A DNA stretch of 64,000 bases from Sorex araneus (Eukaryota > Chordata > Mammalia > Eulipotyphla > Soricidae): assembly GCF_027595985.1 (NCBI RefSeq), contig NC_073307.1:43874594-43938593 (forward strand), read 5' to 3'. The notes beneath the pieces were generated by a model, which was not told the origin of the DNA, ran no database searches, and worked only from the letters and a program-made list of their open reading frames with translations. Shown here piece by piece: positions 9,996 to 21,850 of this stretch. Every line of letters begins with the position of its first letter. Position 1 is the stretch's first letter. A program made the translations under genes and the position numbers.

Positions 9996-10665
9996 GGCAG
10001 CCAACCCAGGTGCTTAGAGGGAAGGAACAGGCCTCCCTGGAAGCAGAGATCTATTTTAAAGCAGATCTTCTGTAGGTCTCTGTCGTTAGAGGGTTTGGTG
10101 ACCTTGGCAGCAATTGCTCAGGAGGTGGAGTGAAGTAGACCTCATATTGCTGTAGAAGTTGATGGTTTTAAGCCTGTCCCCAAGCGAGGGCGGCTGACGA
10201 ACCCTTGATTCCTGTTGGAATGTTTCCAACATGCACTTTTCACATGTTGCAAATGCATGTCCATTCCGGCACAGGGCCCGGCTGTCTCAGCAGCAGCAGA
10301 TCTTAGCCTTTGGGGAGGAGAGGGGGAGGAATCGCCCTGCCAACTCGAAGGGGCGGAGGTGGTGGCGGTAGTGACTCACGGGCCGCTGTCCCCCAGCCCT
10401 GCGCCATTTCTACCCTCTCGTCGGGGAAAGGCTCCTCCTGATGGCCCGCATCCTGAGCTGCGTCACGGGCAGGGCACAGAACATTAGGTTCTCAGTGCTC
10501 CCCGTGGCACTGCAAAGCGTTGTGGGCCCACGGAGACAAGCCCCAGGGCTGCATCACTGCCATGCATGCCCAGAGTGGATACATCACAGGAATGGTCACC
10601 TACAGGCTGAGAGGACTCACACTGACCCTGCCCCCCCCCCCACCGCCCAAGATCTTTATTTCTCG
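9996..10665. other. intergenic, no gene recognised
   Basis: GC-rich unique-looking sequence ending in poly(C) and poly(G) runs (about 10630-10682). No supported gene. Confidence 0.45.
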
Positions 10666-10667
10666 TG

Positions 10668-10845
10668 GGGGCCGGGGGGGGGGAGCAACATCCTGTGATG
10701 TTCAGGTCTTACTCCTGACTCTGCACTCAGGAATCACTTCTGACAGGCCTCAAGGGACCATATGAGATGCCGAGGATTGAACCTGAGTCCAGCTGCATGC
10801 AAGGCAAGTCCCCAACCTGCTGTACTTTCTCTCTGCCCTGTTAAC
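10668..10845 (-). repeat. SOR-type SINE, degenerate
   Basis: Read on +: tcttactcctgactctgcac, caggaatcacttctgacagg, ggaccatatgagatgccgag, then gcatgcaaggcaagtcc. This is the inverse order of the SOR body and head. Confidence 0.8.
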
Positions 10846-11230
10846 GGGTTTTGAGGTAACAGTGTTAGTTGAATTCATGAGTGTTTCCTCCTTCTCTTCT
10901 CCAGCACTCCTCCCCAGGGGTGATGTGAAGAAATCCACCACTTTCAAAGGACATCATTAGCCAGGACCACCTGATGACAGTCTTATCTTACTGAAGATGC
11001 TGAGCAGTTTCTCCTAGTTGAGCTGTCATCAGACTGAAGCTGAGAATTCAGTGGGAATGACCCACACTAGTGGCAGAACTCTGTCACTAGTGATGGTAGT
11101 GACTAATAGGACAGCTATAGCCACCAGGACAGCAATGACCCATGTGCTCTCCATTGCCCCGCTCTGTGGAACCTACCATTGACTTACTCTGCCACCTGTT
11201 TTTTTTTCTATACTTGTGATTGTCGTTTCT
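10846..11230. other. intergenic, no gene recognised
   Basis: Unique-looking sequence with no recognised repeat or coding homology. Confidence 0.4.
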
Positions 11231-11232
11231 TT

Positions 11233-11880
11233 TCTTTTTTTAAATTTTATTGTCAAAGTTGTTCACAATAATGGATTAGATTCAATATTTCGACACCAGT
11301 CCCACCACCATTACACCTTCCCACCACCATTACTTTGAATTTTTCCACCACCACTGAAGCCTGCCCAACAAACAGATGCTAGATAATCTGTTTTGTATTG
11401 TTTGTTATGAATAGCATGAGATGTTATGGCTGCACACTCCTAGAATTCTAAAATTTTAAATAGGGTCCAGAGAAATCTCTGCAGCGAGCTACTCTGTTCC
11501 GACATTCATTTGTGAGTCTCTGGATCATGGCCGTACATGCAGCTTAAAGGGCACCCGGAGGCAGTTTGTGGATGTGACAGTCAGGACCCTGTAGGGAAAT
11601 GGGAAGGAGTGATCCATCCCCGATCTCTTGAGGCCTGGAGTTTTCAGTCACTGGTCCCTGGGGTTTTCATTGGGATCTGGAAGTTTGTGGCCACTGGGAT
11701 TCATAGGGGGCAGGTGGAGGGACAATGCCTGCTTCCGTCTGAGGCACCCCAGTGAGATCAACCTGGTGCAAGGTCTAGCGGCATCTCTGCAGCAAGCTGC
11801 TTGGTTCTCAGATTCATTTGTGACTCTCTGGTCTGTCAACTGACTTTGAAGTGTTGAGCAATAAAATTCTGATAAGTGGT
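11233..11880 (-). repeat. family X repeat, long copy
   Basis: On +: T-rich start, gttgttcacaataatggatt, cccaccaccattacaccttc, ttgtattgtttgttatgaat, aattctaaaattttaaatag and atttgtgagtctctggatca. A second block at about 11775-11830 repeats 'ctctgcagcaagctgct...ttcatttgtgactctctgg', so the element has an internal duplication. Its - strand end looks like an L1 3' terminus (gaacaactttgacaataaaa). Confidence 0.65.
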
Positions 11881-12895
11881 GGATTTCATCATCCTCCTTT
11901 CCCATGTTTTGACCTAAGGGTTGAACTTGTTTCAATTAAAAACTGTTGTTTTATTGGATTGTTTTTAAATAAAAACTGTTCAGACATCCCCTCCCTGATT
12001 GAAAGATGTATTTAAGAACTCTCTCTTTGTTCTCTGTTTTGGATTCCAATTAAACTGACCTATTTCACATATCCCAGGCCTAGATAAAAACATAAAGTTT
12101 CCCTTCTATTCTGGTGGTATGAGAATAAATTCAGAGTGAAATCTGAAATTAGGTCAAATGAAAGGAAGCTTCAAGTTGGGTAATAGTCTTTTCCTCTACG
12201 ATTGCATCACTTCCCTCCAACATGGGAGGGGAAATAAAAGGAACAGAATGAGAGAACAGAAGGAGGGAAACGATACTGGCATCAGTACGAAGATGGGGCG
12301 AAACTTACCTTGATTGAACTGCCTCTGGTGGCAAGTGTATCTGGGTGGAAAGGTCAGCACTGAGACTTCATCAGCCTCCTTAACATTTCTCAAACTCACT
12401 TTTCAACCTGTTCCTCACTGTGGGTGGCAGAACTTGGGTGCTGTGCTGTACCCAGAGGCTGCAGGAGTTCAGACAGAGTCAGAGCTGGGGGTGGCAGGCA
12501 GGACCAGGCCCACCAGAGTCCTGTGCTTCAAAACCCCTGGAACATATTTAACCAACCCAGCTTCCCCTTCCTGGGACAAGGAGGAGGAAGTCAGTGCTTA
12601 CAGAAAAGCTTTCATGTTACATAAGCCTGGAGGATGGAGTGAGAGTTTTGGAAAGGGCAGAGTGAAACAGTGGCAGGAGGAAAATGGGAAAGAAATTTCT
12701 GACCTGAGGAACATTCTCTTTTTGATTTTGTTTTGCGGACCACCTTCTGGTGCTCAGGGATTATTCCCCACATGTCTCTCCAGTCTCAGCATCTCTGCCT
12801 GTAGCCCGATCCTGTTTCCACTCTTTCAGGAATTTTCAGAAATTTTTCTCCACGAGTGGCAGGGGAAAACTTAGTTCTTTTGAAAAGTAGGTTTC
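11881..12895. other. intergenic, no gene recognised
   Basis: Low repeat content. The longest open frame (186 codons, 12314-12874 +) has no recognisable domain and low-complexity composition, so I do not call it a gene. Confidence 0.5.
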
Positions 12896-12897
12896 CT

Positions 12898-13085
12898 AAT
12901 GGAGCTGCTCAAGAGACAATATGGGGAGTTAAGATGCTTGCCTTGCACCAGACTGACCCAGGTTTGATCCCCATATCCCATATGGTCCCCCCTCCCCCCC
13001 GCCATCCATCCCTCCCCAGGAGTGACCCCTGAGGGCAGAGCCAGGATCTGAGCACTACCAGGTACAGCCTGAAAACAAGCAAATT
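12898..13085 (+). repeat. SOR-type SINE, degenerate
   Basis: atggagctgctcaagagaca head, gcttgccttgcaccagactg, B box aggtttgatcc and atatcccatatggtcc. A C-rich expansion (about 12986-13005) sits mid-element. Confidence 0.8.
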
Positions 13086-13437
13086 CAAGTTTTGGTTTTT
13101 TTTTTCCCAAGGTGTCTATTTATTGAAAGGGTTTGGTGGGGCAGGAGGTATGGCCTGCCTGGCCTCTCGTTGTAATCTCTGATTTCTACCATAAAAGGAG
13201 AGCAGGGCCGCTCGGCAGACACATTGCTGAAGGTCTTCACACAGAAACCCTCTCTAGGAATTGTTCTGTTTCAGGAGAGCAACTGGGCCTCTGCCAGCAT
13301 GGACTATGACGTCCAAGTCTCTGTGGTTGCCACAGAGTGTGGCTGTGGGGCAGAGGACAGAGAATTTTGTATCATCCCACTGGATTAGTGGCTGGAAAGG
13401 AGAACCAGGCAGAGTGACAAAGCTTCCCCTCAGTTCT

Positions 13438-13735
<298 letters not shown>

Positions 13736-14770
13736 TTTTTTTTTAAAAAAAAGAGCTTCCCCTCAGCTGTGTGAGGGTGAAAGTTCCCCTCTCTCAAAAA
13801 TAGGTAATCTTTGGGCTCAATTTGTTAAAAGTTCAATCTGCTCATCACAGTTCTTTCCATCTGAGAGAACAGCAGAAGGCTGCCCAAGTCAGAAACCCAG
13901 CCTGTGAAGATTCCAGAATACTTTGAAGGAGCAACAACACCCACGCCCATTGCATTGTTTCCCGTCCCGCATTGTTGAGCCCCTGGCTCCCTGCGCTAGC
14001 GGCTCACACTCTGGGTTCTCCTCTGAAACTTGTTGAATGACTCATACATCTTGCAGCTGAGATCACAGATGCTTCTCTCTCACCGTTCATGGAATCATGT
14101 CACCTCAGTTGCCCTCTGTTCTGTTTGCTGGTTATAGATAGAATGCTACTGTGCCTTCTAAGCACTTTTGAATTTTTTTTTTTAAAGAGAAATCTCTGGA
14201 TTTTGATCTTTTGGTCTACCTGCTTGAGGCTTTAGAGGAAAAGAAGGGATAAAGATTAGGTGCTTTGGGGCTTTTTTTAAAAACTTCTTTAGTGTCAACC
14301 CAGTGAGAGTCTGTATTTTCCATTCTTGAACTCCAGAATGTTGGAGGAATCTTTTGTTTCACTTTGCTTTGTACTCTCCACCGATTAAAGGAGGAGGAAA
14401 ACACCCTGGAAGCCCTTTGAATGCATGGAGACAGTCTTGTTTCAGAATATTATAAAGATTATATTCAGAAATGTAAACATCAGTGAAGATCAGTACAAAG
14501 TGAATTCAATACATGGGTGTGAGGGGAATTACTTATTTTCTGTCACGGCGCAGACTGTAAGTTAAAAGTTTATTTGATCTAAGATTAATTGCATAATTTT
14601 TCAGATGAAAAATTAATTATTCCATTGAAATTTAAAATATAAATGATAGATATTGTGGTTAATATAGGCTAACTAAGGAGTTTCCATAATTAACATCAGT
14701 GTTAAAGATTGGTGGGAATAAAATTGTTCCATCGCTGGGGAATGGATATAACAGTACCTTTGAAACTAAA
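13736..14770. other. intergenic, no gene recognised
   Basis: AT-rich, mostly unique-looking sequence with no supported gene. Confidence 0.45.
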
Positions 14771-14771
14771 T

Positions 14772-14945
14772 ATGGGCCTGAGCAGTAGGAAAATGGGTAG
14801 GGCATATACTTATATGTGACTGACCCAGGTTTGAACCCTGGCAAACATATGGCTCCTCAACCCTGTCAGGAATGATCTCTGAGCACTGAGCCAGGAGTAA
14901 TCCGTGAGCATCACAAGGGGGTCCTCCCACCTCCAAATATAAAAG
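14772..14945 (+). repeat. SOR-type SINE, degenerate
   Basis: atgggcctgagcagtaggaa head, ctgacccaggtttgaacc B box, gagcactgagccaggagtaa body, and a tail beginning ctccaaatataaaa. Confidence 0.85.
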
Positions 14946-14954
14946 AAACTAAAC

Positions 14955-15165
14955 ATGCGTTTACTATTTGAACCAGCAGTTGCATTTTGGTCATCTGTTT
15001 CAGAGAAGTGAAAATGTGCTTATTTATTCATGAACTTGTACATGAATGTTCAGAGATTTATTCACAATATCCCTAAACTAGAAACCAGTCAAATGCTCTT
15101 TTTGGGTGAATGGTTCGATCTCTGGTGGGTCCTCCATATGATGGAATATTACTCACCAAGAAAGG
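14955..15165 (+). repeat. ancient L1M-type 3' fragment
   Basis: The order ttgaaccagcagttgcattt, cttgtacatgaatgttcaga, attcacaatatcccta and tgatggaatattactcac follows the conserved 3' part of old mammalian L1s. Much older than the shrew L1 copies. Confidence 0.8.
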
Positions 15166-15267
15166 GGGAAGCTCCTGTCCATCTGGCACCAGGAACCAGG
15201 AACCACACCTAGCACAAAGCCAAGGTCATGTATCCTTGGGACTCTTGGTAGGTAACATTCTTTTCAT

Positions 15268-15417
15268 TTTTTTATGTTTTGTTTTGTTTGGGGGCCACAC
15301 CTGACTGTTTAGATCTTACTCCTGGCTCAGAGCTCAGGGATGACAGGTGCCAGGGGTCAAACCTGGGTCAACTGTGTATGAGACAGCAACTTTCCCAAAA
15401 CACTGTCTCTCCAGTTT
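15268..15417 (-). repeat. SOR-type SINE, degenerate
   Basis: On +: T-rich start, gggggccacacctgactg, cttactcctggctcagagct, ggtcaaacctgggtcaac, and an end near ctctccagt. Reverse of the SOR order. Confidence 0.8.
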
Positions 15418-15814
15418 CTGGGTAACATCCTTGAAGTAAGTACATTAGAGCGATGGTGGGAGAACAGATTAGTGCCTTCAGGGGCTTGGGAGGGAGAGAG
15501 GAAAAGGTATATGAGGGAGACGTGTCAATGGAGCACTGACTATATGGATTGTGGGGGTGACACTTGTTTACAGTTGTGATCAAGTTGCCAAGGATGAGGC
15601 ATAGACTCCCCAAAATATATAAAACTGGTGCAGTTTGTGAATGGTCAAATTCAGTTTCTGGCTTTTGGTATTGAAGAGTGGATATGTATGATACAGTTAA
15701 ACCAGGTGAAGGCCCCTTGACATCCCCCCCTTCTATCTTGCAGCCTCTTGTAAATTTGTCAGTATTGGAAAATGAAAGTGTTCAACAAGATCATAATAAT
15801 GCATTTAATTTCAT
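15418..15814. other. intergenic, no gene recognised
   Basis: Unique-looking sequence; gggagggagagaggaaaa and nearby purine-rich bits may be a decayed L1 3' UTR. No gene. Confidence 0.4.
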
Positions 15815-15828
15815 ACAAAATCACTCCA

Positions 15829-16080
15829 GGCTGGAGCGATAGCACAGTGGTAAGGCATTCACCTTGCATGTGGCCGACCCAGGTTCGATTCCTTCTCTCC
15901 TCTCGGAGAGCCTGTCAAGCTACAAGAGAGTATCTCGCCCACACGGCAGAGTCTGGCAAGCTACCCGTGGTGTATTTGTTATGCCAAAAACAGTAACAAC
16001 AAGTCTCACAATGGAGATGTTACTGGTGCCTGCTTGAGCAAATCGACGAGCAACAGGATGACAGTGATACAGACAGTGAT
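15829..16080 (+). mobile_element. RTE-tailed SINE, full length
   Basis: SOR-like head (ggctggagcgatagcacagt), body with cctctcggagag, tatctcgcccacac and tatgccaaaaacag, then the RTE-derived tail aatggagatgttactgg and gagcaaatcgacgagcaac. It ends in (gacagtgatac)-type units. TSD acaaaatcactcca (15815-15828) and acaaaataactcca (16081-16094), 13 of 14 matching. Confidence 0.9.
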
Positions 16081-16094
16081 ACAAAATAACTCCA

Positions 16095-16600
16095 TTGCAG
16101 ATATTTTTTCAGTAGACATAATAAAAAAAGGATCCCTCTGGCATCACAAATGAAGCATTGAGCTCTGAGGTCCGAAAGCTAATGCACAGACTTTGTCTTT
16201 GCCCTAACCTGTTAACACGGATGGAGTAAATTTGGCATAAAAATTTTGCTCTCTCAAGTTAATGACTAAACTTTAACACCAAACATTTTTTATCAGCTTC
16301 TCCATCTTAGAGCATTTCTCAGCAAGGCAGTTGAAAATAGAGTATGGGACAAAGATTTGATGCCTAAAACTCCTTGGCTGTTAATCGTGCCATTTTCCTA
16401 TGGACTAATAAACTGAACCACCAGACAGGGGCATTTCTGGGCCTCCCTGAAGTATCCTACTGAGAAGGACTTGCAGATGTGAAGCGAGTGGACAGTCCAG
16501 CAGAGCAGCACTGTGAGTTGGGGTCAAACCCTTCTCTGTTGTCTCACCAGCCCCGGGAGGTGAGCATTCCTGGGAGATCCAGATCTGTCACAGAAAGGTC
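16095..16600. other. intergenic, no gene recognised
   Basis: Unique-looking sequence between the SINE and the LTR; no coding homology. Confidence 0.4.
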
Positions 16601-16606
16601 AGTGTG

Positions 16607-17653
16607 TGTAAAAAACTAAAGCTCGCCGAGGGGCGAGTGCACTCTCGGGCTCTCTGGGGCGGCTCTGTCTCACCACCCGCGTTCGGTGCTCTGGAACCGC
16701 AGTGTGTGGACTGGATCGGGACGGCCGGTGGTCAAGGACAGGCGAAGGAAGAACGAGGACCAAGCTGGTTGCTGATTAGTTACCGTTTGTTCAATCTTCA
16801 ATCTTTCTCATCTCCCGCACTCCCAGCTCCGGCCTCTCTCTGGATCTACTGCTCAACTGCTGCCTCTCTCTGGCTTCTCTCTCTCCTCCTACTTGTCTCT
16901 CCCACCTTGCCCTCTAGGCTACACCCCGCCAGGTAGCCACATCAACATAAGAAAGCCCTTCCTGAGGGCAGGGCACTCCAAAGCCCTTCCTCACTCTTAA
17001 GGTTTTTTTTTTTTCCTTAGTCCAGGAACTCATTAACATCTTAATACTAGTTATTTTTGTATGGACATAGCAAGGGATACATTGAGGCTTGCAAGGCAGC
17101 TCTCCTGGCAACATCTTGCCACAGGCTCAGACCACAGCACTCAGGCCAGATTAATCATTCCTCACCCTAGCAGGGTCCAAATCTAGTATCACTGTTTGGA
17201 TCATGACAGCATTTGTCCATGATCAAGCTCTTAACTTATAGTTAAGCATTAGGCACTTTGGCCAGGCCCATCTCGATGCCAGGGTAGCACACAACTCACC
17301 GCTTGCCCTGGGTCCTTCTGGTCCCACGTCGTCGGGACCCTTCTTTGGGGGTGCTAGGAAGTAAGGGCAGCTGAGGCTTAGGTCAAGAGAACAGATGCCC
17401 TGGAGGAAAATATCATGTAGAGTCAAATGACTCCCAGGTTACAAAAGCATAACATTTGTTAAGTCTTCCTGTGTCCATACAAAAAGGACTTGCTCTGAAT
17501 AAACTATGCAAAGGACTCAAGGAGAAGAGAAAAACATTATTTACAAGTCAACAGAACACTAAGAAAGAAGCTACAAATAGACAAAGAGGAATAGGAGCAC
17601 TGTAACGGGAGTAACCCAATAAACCTAAACTACTGAGGCTATGTTATCCTATA
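16607..17653 (-). mobile_element. solo LTR of an endogenous retrovirus, copy 2
   Basis: The 1047 bp element begins TGTAAAAAACTAAAGC and ends TCCTATA, with a perfect 6 bp TSD (AGTGTG) at 16601-16606 and 17654-17659. It aligns with copy 1 along most of its length. Shared blocks include aggcactttggccaggccca, gatcatgacagcatttgtc and tgctaggaa. CpG-rich sequence near its left end fits a U5-like region if the sense strand is -. No retroviral gene sequence is present, so it is a solo LTR. It looks younger than copy 1 because its TSD is intact. Confidence 0.85.
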
Positions 17654-17659
17654 AGTGTG

Positions 17660-18585
17660 GAGTCTGCAGATAGCCCCGAGGGCCACTAGCATGGCAAGTA
17701 AACCCACAGCAACCCCCAGCACGGATGTGCCACTCAGTCCTGACCAACTTGAGCTACACCTTCTGCGTCCTCTCATGGCCGATTTGAGGCGCAGATTCCT
17801 CACATGGAGGTTCAGGGGAAATTTTCTCCTGCGGAAAGAACAGAACTCAAGATAGCCGGAGGATCAAATTAGTGAATACGTGTGAATGATTCAGACTGGA
17901 GGGCCCCACGCTGTGACGTGTGAGCCCCCTCCGCTGCCCATCTGGGGAGCTAGCTGCTCTGGGGGCCCCGCCACGCTCAGTCCTTGCATTGCTGCTTCGG
18001 GTCCCCTCTCACCCCAATCGCAAGTGGGCGTGCGGAGTCCCAGAGTCCCCATGGTCCATAGAAAATGAAGTCAGCCACTTTTGAGTCCGGTACAGGACAT
18101 CAAAAGCCAGATTTGGAAAATTGAGGACAGAAATCGAGGACTCAGTCAATGCTTCTGTCCTCCCATATCAGGTCTGAATTCACTCAGAGGCCCAGAACTT
18201 GAGGCCCATGCCTCAGGCTATCGGGACCTAAACAGCCCTCCCATGTCCAGTGCTCCCTTCAGCAGATATGGAGGACTAAGGAGAGGGACCATAAATGAAT
18301 CCAGATTTGTAGACATTTGAAAATTAAATGATCCTTTCACGGAACTAAGTAACACTCCCAAATTCACTGCTATCAGCCCCTAGAACAAGCGTAACATAGA
18401 TTCATTCTTCAGACAGCACACAGAGCGTGGTTCCACAGCATGGGTGGGACATTATCCCTTCCTTGACCCGAATCTCCCACCAGCTTCTTTAGCACAAAAT
18501 CTGGAGTCTGCTCTACCTCCCCCTGTAAGTATTGGCTCCTCTCAAATGTGTGCCTGCCCCGGGAACCACCAGTCTACCTGCCTCC
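17660..18585. other. intergenic, no gene recognised
   Basis: Unique-looking GC-moderate sequence; short open frames without recognisable homology. Confidence 0.45.
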
Positions 18586-18589
18586 CTGC

Positions 18590-19031
18590 ATCCCTTCCTT
18601 CTTCCCTCCCTCCCTTCCTCCCTCCCTTCCTTCCTCCCTTCCTTCCTCTTTCTCTCCCTCCCTCCTTCTCTCCCTCCCCCCTTCCTCCCTCCCTCCCTCC
18701 CCCCTTCCTTCCTTCCTTCCTTCCTTCCTTCCTTCCTTCCTTCCTTCCTTCCTTCCTTCCTTCCTTCCTTCCTTCCTTCCTTCCTCCCTTCCTTCCTTCC
18801 TTCCTCCTTCTCTCCCTCCCTCCCTCTCTCCCTCCCTCCCCCCTTCCTTCCTTCCTTCCTTCCTTCCTTCCTTCCTTCCTTCCTTCCTTCCTTCCTTCCT
18901 TCCTTCCTTCCTTCCTTCCTTCCTTCCTTCCTTCCTTCCTCCTTCTCTCCCTTCCTCCCTCCTTCTCTCCTTCCCTCCCTCCCTCCCCCCTCCCTCCCTC
19001 CCTCCCCCCTCCCTCCCTCCCTCCATCCCCC
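18590..19031. repeat. ~440 bp CCTT/CCCT polypyrimidine tract
   Basis: Almost uninterrupted pyrimidine strand of (CTTC)n, (CCCT)n and CTCTCC interludes, organised as two long CTTC arrays (about 18707-18783 and 18843-18938) separated and flanked by ctccctccctc blocks. Long Pro/Ser/Leu or Arg/Glu/Gly frames in all six phases are artefacts. Such homopurine-homopyrimidine mirror repeats can form triplex (H-)DNA. Confidence 0.97.
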
Positions 19032-19354
19032 ACCTCCCGCATGCTGTTGCTGAGGAGCTGACGCCTGCTTTCCTCCCCCTGCCCCTCTCAACAGCGCTGC
19101 ATCCTCACCTCTTCCCAGGCCTGGCTCCTGCATATGCATTAGGTCTCGGTGCCGGCAGCTCCTCCCCAGCAAACGTTCTCTCCAGATCACCCACTCACAT
19201 CGTCTGGCACATCTTTCTGTTTTATTTCATTCATCAACCTCACCCTGCAGTTGTTTATTTATTTGCTTCTTGATCCTCGTCTGGCTCCCTCCACCAACAC
19301 AGAAGCTCTGTGAGAAATGGAATTTCCCTGTGCCTATGAGGGAGTCCAGAAAGA

Positions 19355-19520
19355 GATCAGCGGGGCCCGAGCCACATTACAGGAGCTGTGGCGCTTAGTC
19401 TTGCATGCGGCAGGCAGAGCCCGGTTCTATCCCCCGCGTTGAATGTGGTTTCCCGTGAACTGAGCACAGAGCCAGAAATGACTCCTCAACCCCACTGGGT
19501 CTGGCCCCCAAACCAAGGCA
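19355..19520 (+). repeat. SOR-type SINE, degenerate
   Basis: gcgcttagtcttgcatgcgg, B-box-like cccggttctatccc, gagcacagagccagaaatga, then gtctggcccccaaaccaa. Confidence 0.75.
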
Positions 19521-20495
19521 AGGAACAGCTCCGTGAATGAATGAACTGGCCAGGTTTGGGCCCACCTCAATAGCAACAAATGGTGATGGCAAATAGCTGT
19601 GGTTTTTGTAGTTGTCATTTGTGTGATGACCGGAGCGAGAAAGTCTCAGACTCTTCATTTCAGTGCTCACATACTTGGGGTGCTTGTAGCAGAGGCTGCA
19701 CGCCTGCTCCCAAGAGGCACACTCTGATGTGTTGCTGGGTAGAGGAGAACATGGGCAGCGCTGGCCCTGGGGTCACGCTTGGCCCATGTATAGTGACCCT
19801 GGGGGAGAACTTATCCCCAGACCAGAAAATATTGTGTCAGGGAGATTATTTTCGTTATGCTGTTGGTGATGGAAAGACCCTCCCACAGAGCTCTGGGGGC
19901 CGTGCCCCCTCATTCCCGCGTCCTCTCTGCTGCCACGTGGACAGGGCCAGCACCCCTGGAAAGACTGTGGAAATGTGTTCTGACCAGCACTCCTAGTGCC
20001 CGCCCTCTTCACCACACGGCCCTGACAGCCAGTGGACAAAACAGAATTCTCCCCAGGTTCACCTCAGTGCTGCCGGTCACTGGCCGTGTCCCTGGATCCT
20101 GGCCAGAAGATCAAGTTCCTCTCTCAGAAGATAACAAAGATCACTCAGGAATGCTCTGGGAACTTTTTGTGTAGGGTTCCATTTTCAGTTAAAAAAAAAA
20201 AATAGGTCAAGGTAACTAACATCAAGGCCTACTAAGAAAAATAAAAATAGACTTGCCAGGTCAGAGATGCTGTCTCCAGCCCTTGGAAAGATGTCTAACC
20301 GAGTTGTTTTCTATGGGTACTAGCGCAAGACACTAAGCACAGGCGAAGGGATGGCAATGTCCCATAAGTCTCTAGCGCTGAGGAAAGTAGGCAGCATGTG
20401 CACTCACACCAGCAGTTCTCCCGTGCCCAGCCCTTCTAGCACATTTCCCAGTGGCACATGGATGTTAGAGTTGTCTTTAAACTTGTGTATGGGGT
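19521..20495. other. intergenic, no gene recognised
   Basis: Mostly unique-looking. Open frames up to 138 codons (19580-19996 +) show no recognisable homology. Confidence 0.45.
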
Positions 20496-20496
20496 G

Positions 20497-20655
20497 TTGC
20501 GCTGGGAGATAGGGCAGTGGGTAAAGCACTTGCCCTGCACGCAGCTGATCCCCGGCACCCCATATGGTCCCCAGAGCACAGCCAGAAGTGATTCCTGAGT
20601 GCAGAGCCAGGAGTAACCCCTGAACATTGCTGGGTGTGGCCCAAAACAAAAGTAA
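20497..20655 (+). repeat. SOR-type SINE
   Basis: gcgctgggagatagggcagt head, aagcacttgccctgcacgca, catatggtccccagagcaca, cagagccaggagtaacccct, then gtgtggcccaaaacaaaa. Confidence 0.88.
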
Positions 20656-20724
20656 ATTTTTTAATTTGCAGACAATGAAGAATGTACAGTTCATACATGT
20701 GAAAGATTCTCAAATAACCTTATC

Positions 20725-20806
20725 AATGAAAGAGTCTAGAATATAGTTCAGCATAAAATACTTGCTTCCCAGGTATGAGGCTCTGCACTTGATGCACAGC
20801 ACCTAT

Positions 20807-20862
<56 letters not shown>
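20725..20862 (+). repeat. tRNA-like SINE fragment plus (GT)n
   Basis: A degenerate head (agagtctagaatatagttca) and acttgatgcacagcacc run into a ~48 bp GT microsatellite (about 20812-20858). Confidence 0.7.
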
Positions 20863-20916
20863 AAGAGAGGAGACTGTAAAAATAATCACACTCACCTTTA
20901 AAACTACATGTGTTTA

Positions 20917-21097
20917 GGGGCTGGAGTGATAGCACAGCGGGTAGGGCGTTTGCCTTGCACGCGGCTGACCCGGGTTCTAATCCCAGCATCTCATATGGTC
21001 CCCTGAGCACTGCCAGGAGTAATTCCTGAGTGAAGAGCCAGGAGTAACCCTTGTGCATCGCCGGGTGTGGCCCAAAAACCAAAAAAAAAAAAAAAAA
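20917..21097 (+). mobile_element. SOR SINE, young, intact TSD
   Basis: Near-consensus element with poly(A) after gtgtggcccaaaaacc. An 18 bp duplication (aaaactacatgtgtttag) lies at 20900-20917 and 21098-21115, which shows recent L1-style insertion. Confidence 0.95.
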
Positions 21098-21242
21098 AAA
21101 ACTACATGTGTTTAGATAAGATGGTCAATCCTAAAAAGATTTATTTTCTAACTCAGACATTAATTTTTTAGTTGTATGAAAAAACATAACTCATTTATTC
21201 ATTCATTAATTCATTCATTCATTCCTTCCACAATGACTTACT

Positions 21243-21392
21243 GAGCAGGAGAAAGGATTCAACAGGCTGAACTTCCTGCTTTGCACTCAAAAAGCCCAGG
21301 TTTGTTCCTCTGAGCACTGTCAGGACCAATCCCTGGGCATGTGGCAGGAGCAGACCCTGAGCACTGCCAGGAATTATCCAAAAACTGAGGCC
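21243..21392 (+). repeat. SOR-type SINE, highly degenerate
   Basis: aaagcccaggtttgttcctc then ctgagcactgtcaggac, gcaggagcagaccctgagca. Preceded by an (ATTC)n run at about 21192-21225. Confidence 0.6.
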
Positions 21393-21850
21393 CACAAATG
21401 ACTTACTAGGTGTGAATTATATATCAAGTGAGATTCCAAGTTCTCACAGAAGTTATGTACAGTGAGGGAGACCGACATAGATGAACTATGCAAACAAATT
21501 TGATCACAGCTTTAAATCTGGGAGTTTTAAAGGTCATAATTTTGGCTACTTTTAATAATGCTCATGTAAATTCCCTGGCATCTATCTAGGCAGGCCTCAG
21601 GAGCATTCATTTCAGCAGGGATTCTGAATTTCAGACACAGATTTGAGTGAGAATGTCAGCATGGGCAGACAGGTCTTGGAGTAGGATTATATTTTCCCAC
21701 AGCAGAAAGAGGTTTGGAACCTAATTTCACCGAAGCAGATAACCATGGGGCATTTATTGTCGTTGTGTGACAACGTGCAAGCTTTAACTGGCACCTATGA
21801 AATTAAATAGTTTTTTTGTATTTGTGTAGTAGATTAGAAAGCTTCATCTT
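21393..21850. other. intergenic, no gene recognised
   Basis: Unique-looking AT-rich sequence; nothing recognised. Confidence 0.4.

Noticed and set aside
12314-12874. 186-codon open frame
   Set aside because: No recognisable domain, splice context or composition of a coding gene; likely chance.
18444-19273. Long open frames (up to 241 codons) rich in Pro/Ser/Leu or Arg/Glu/Gly
   Set aside because: They translate the CCTT/CCCT tract in every phase on both strands; pure repeat artefact.
20917-21097. tRNA gene (A and B box present)
   Set aside because: The head is tRNA-derived but part of a dispersed SINE with TSD and poly(A), and lacks a cloverleaf 3' half.
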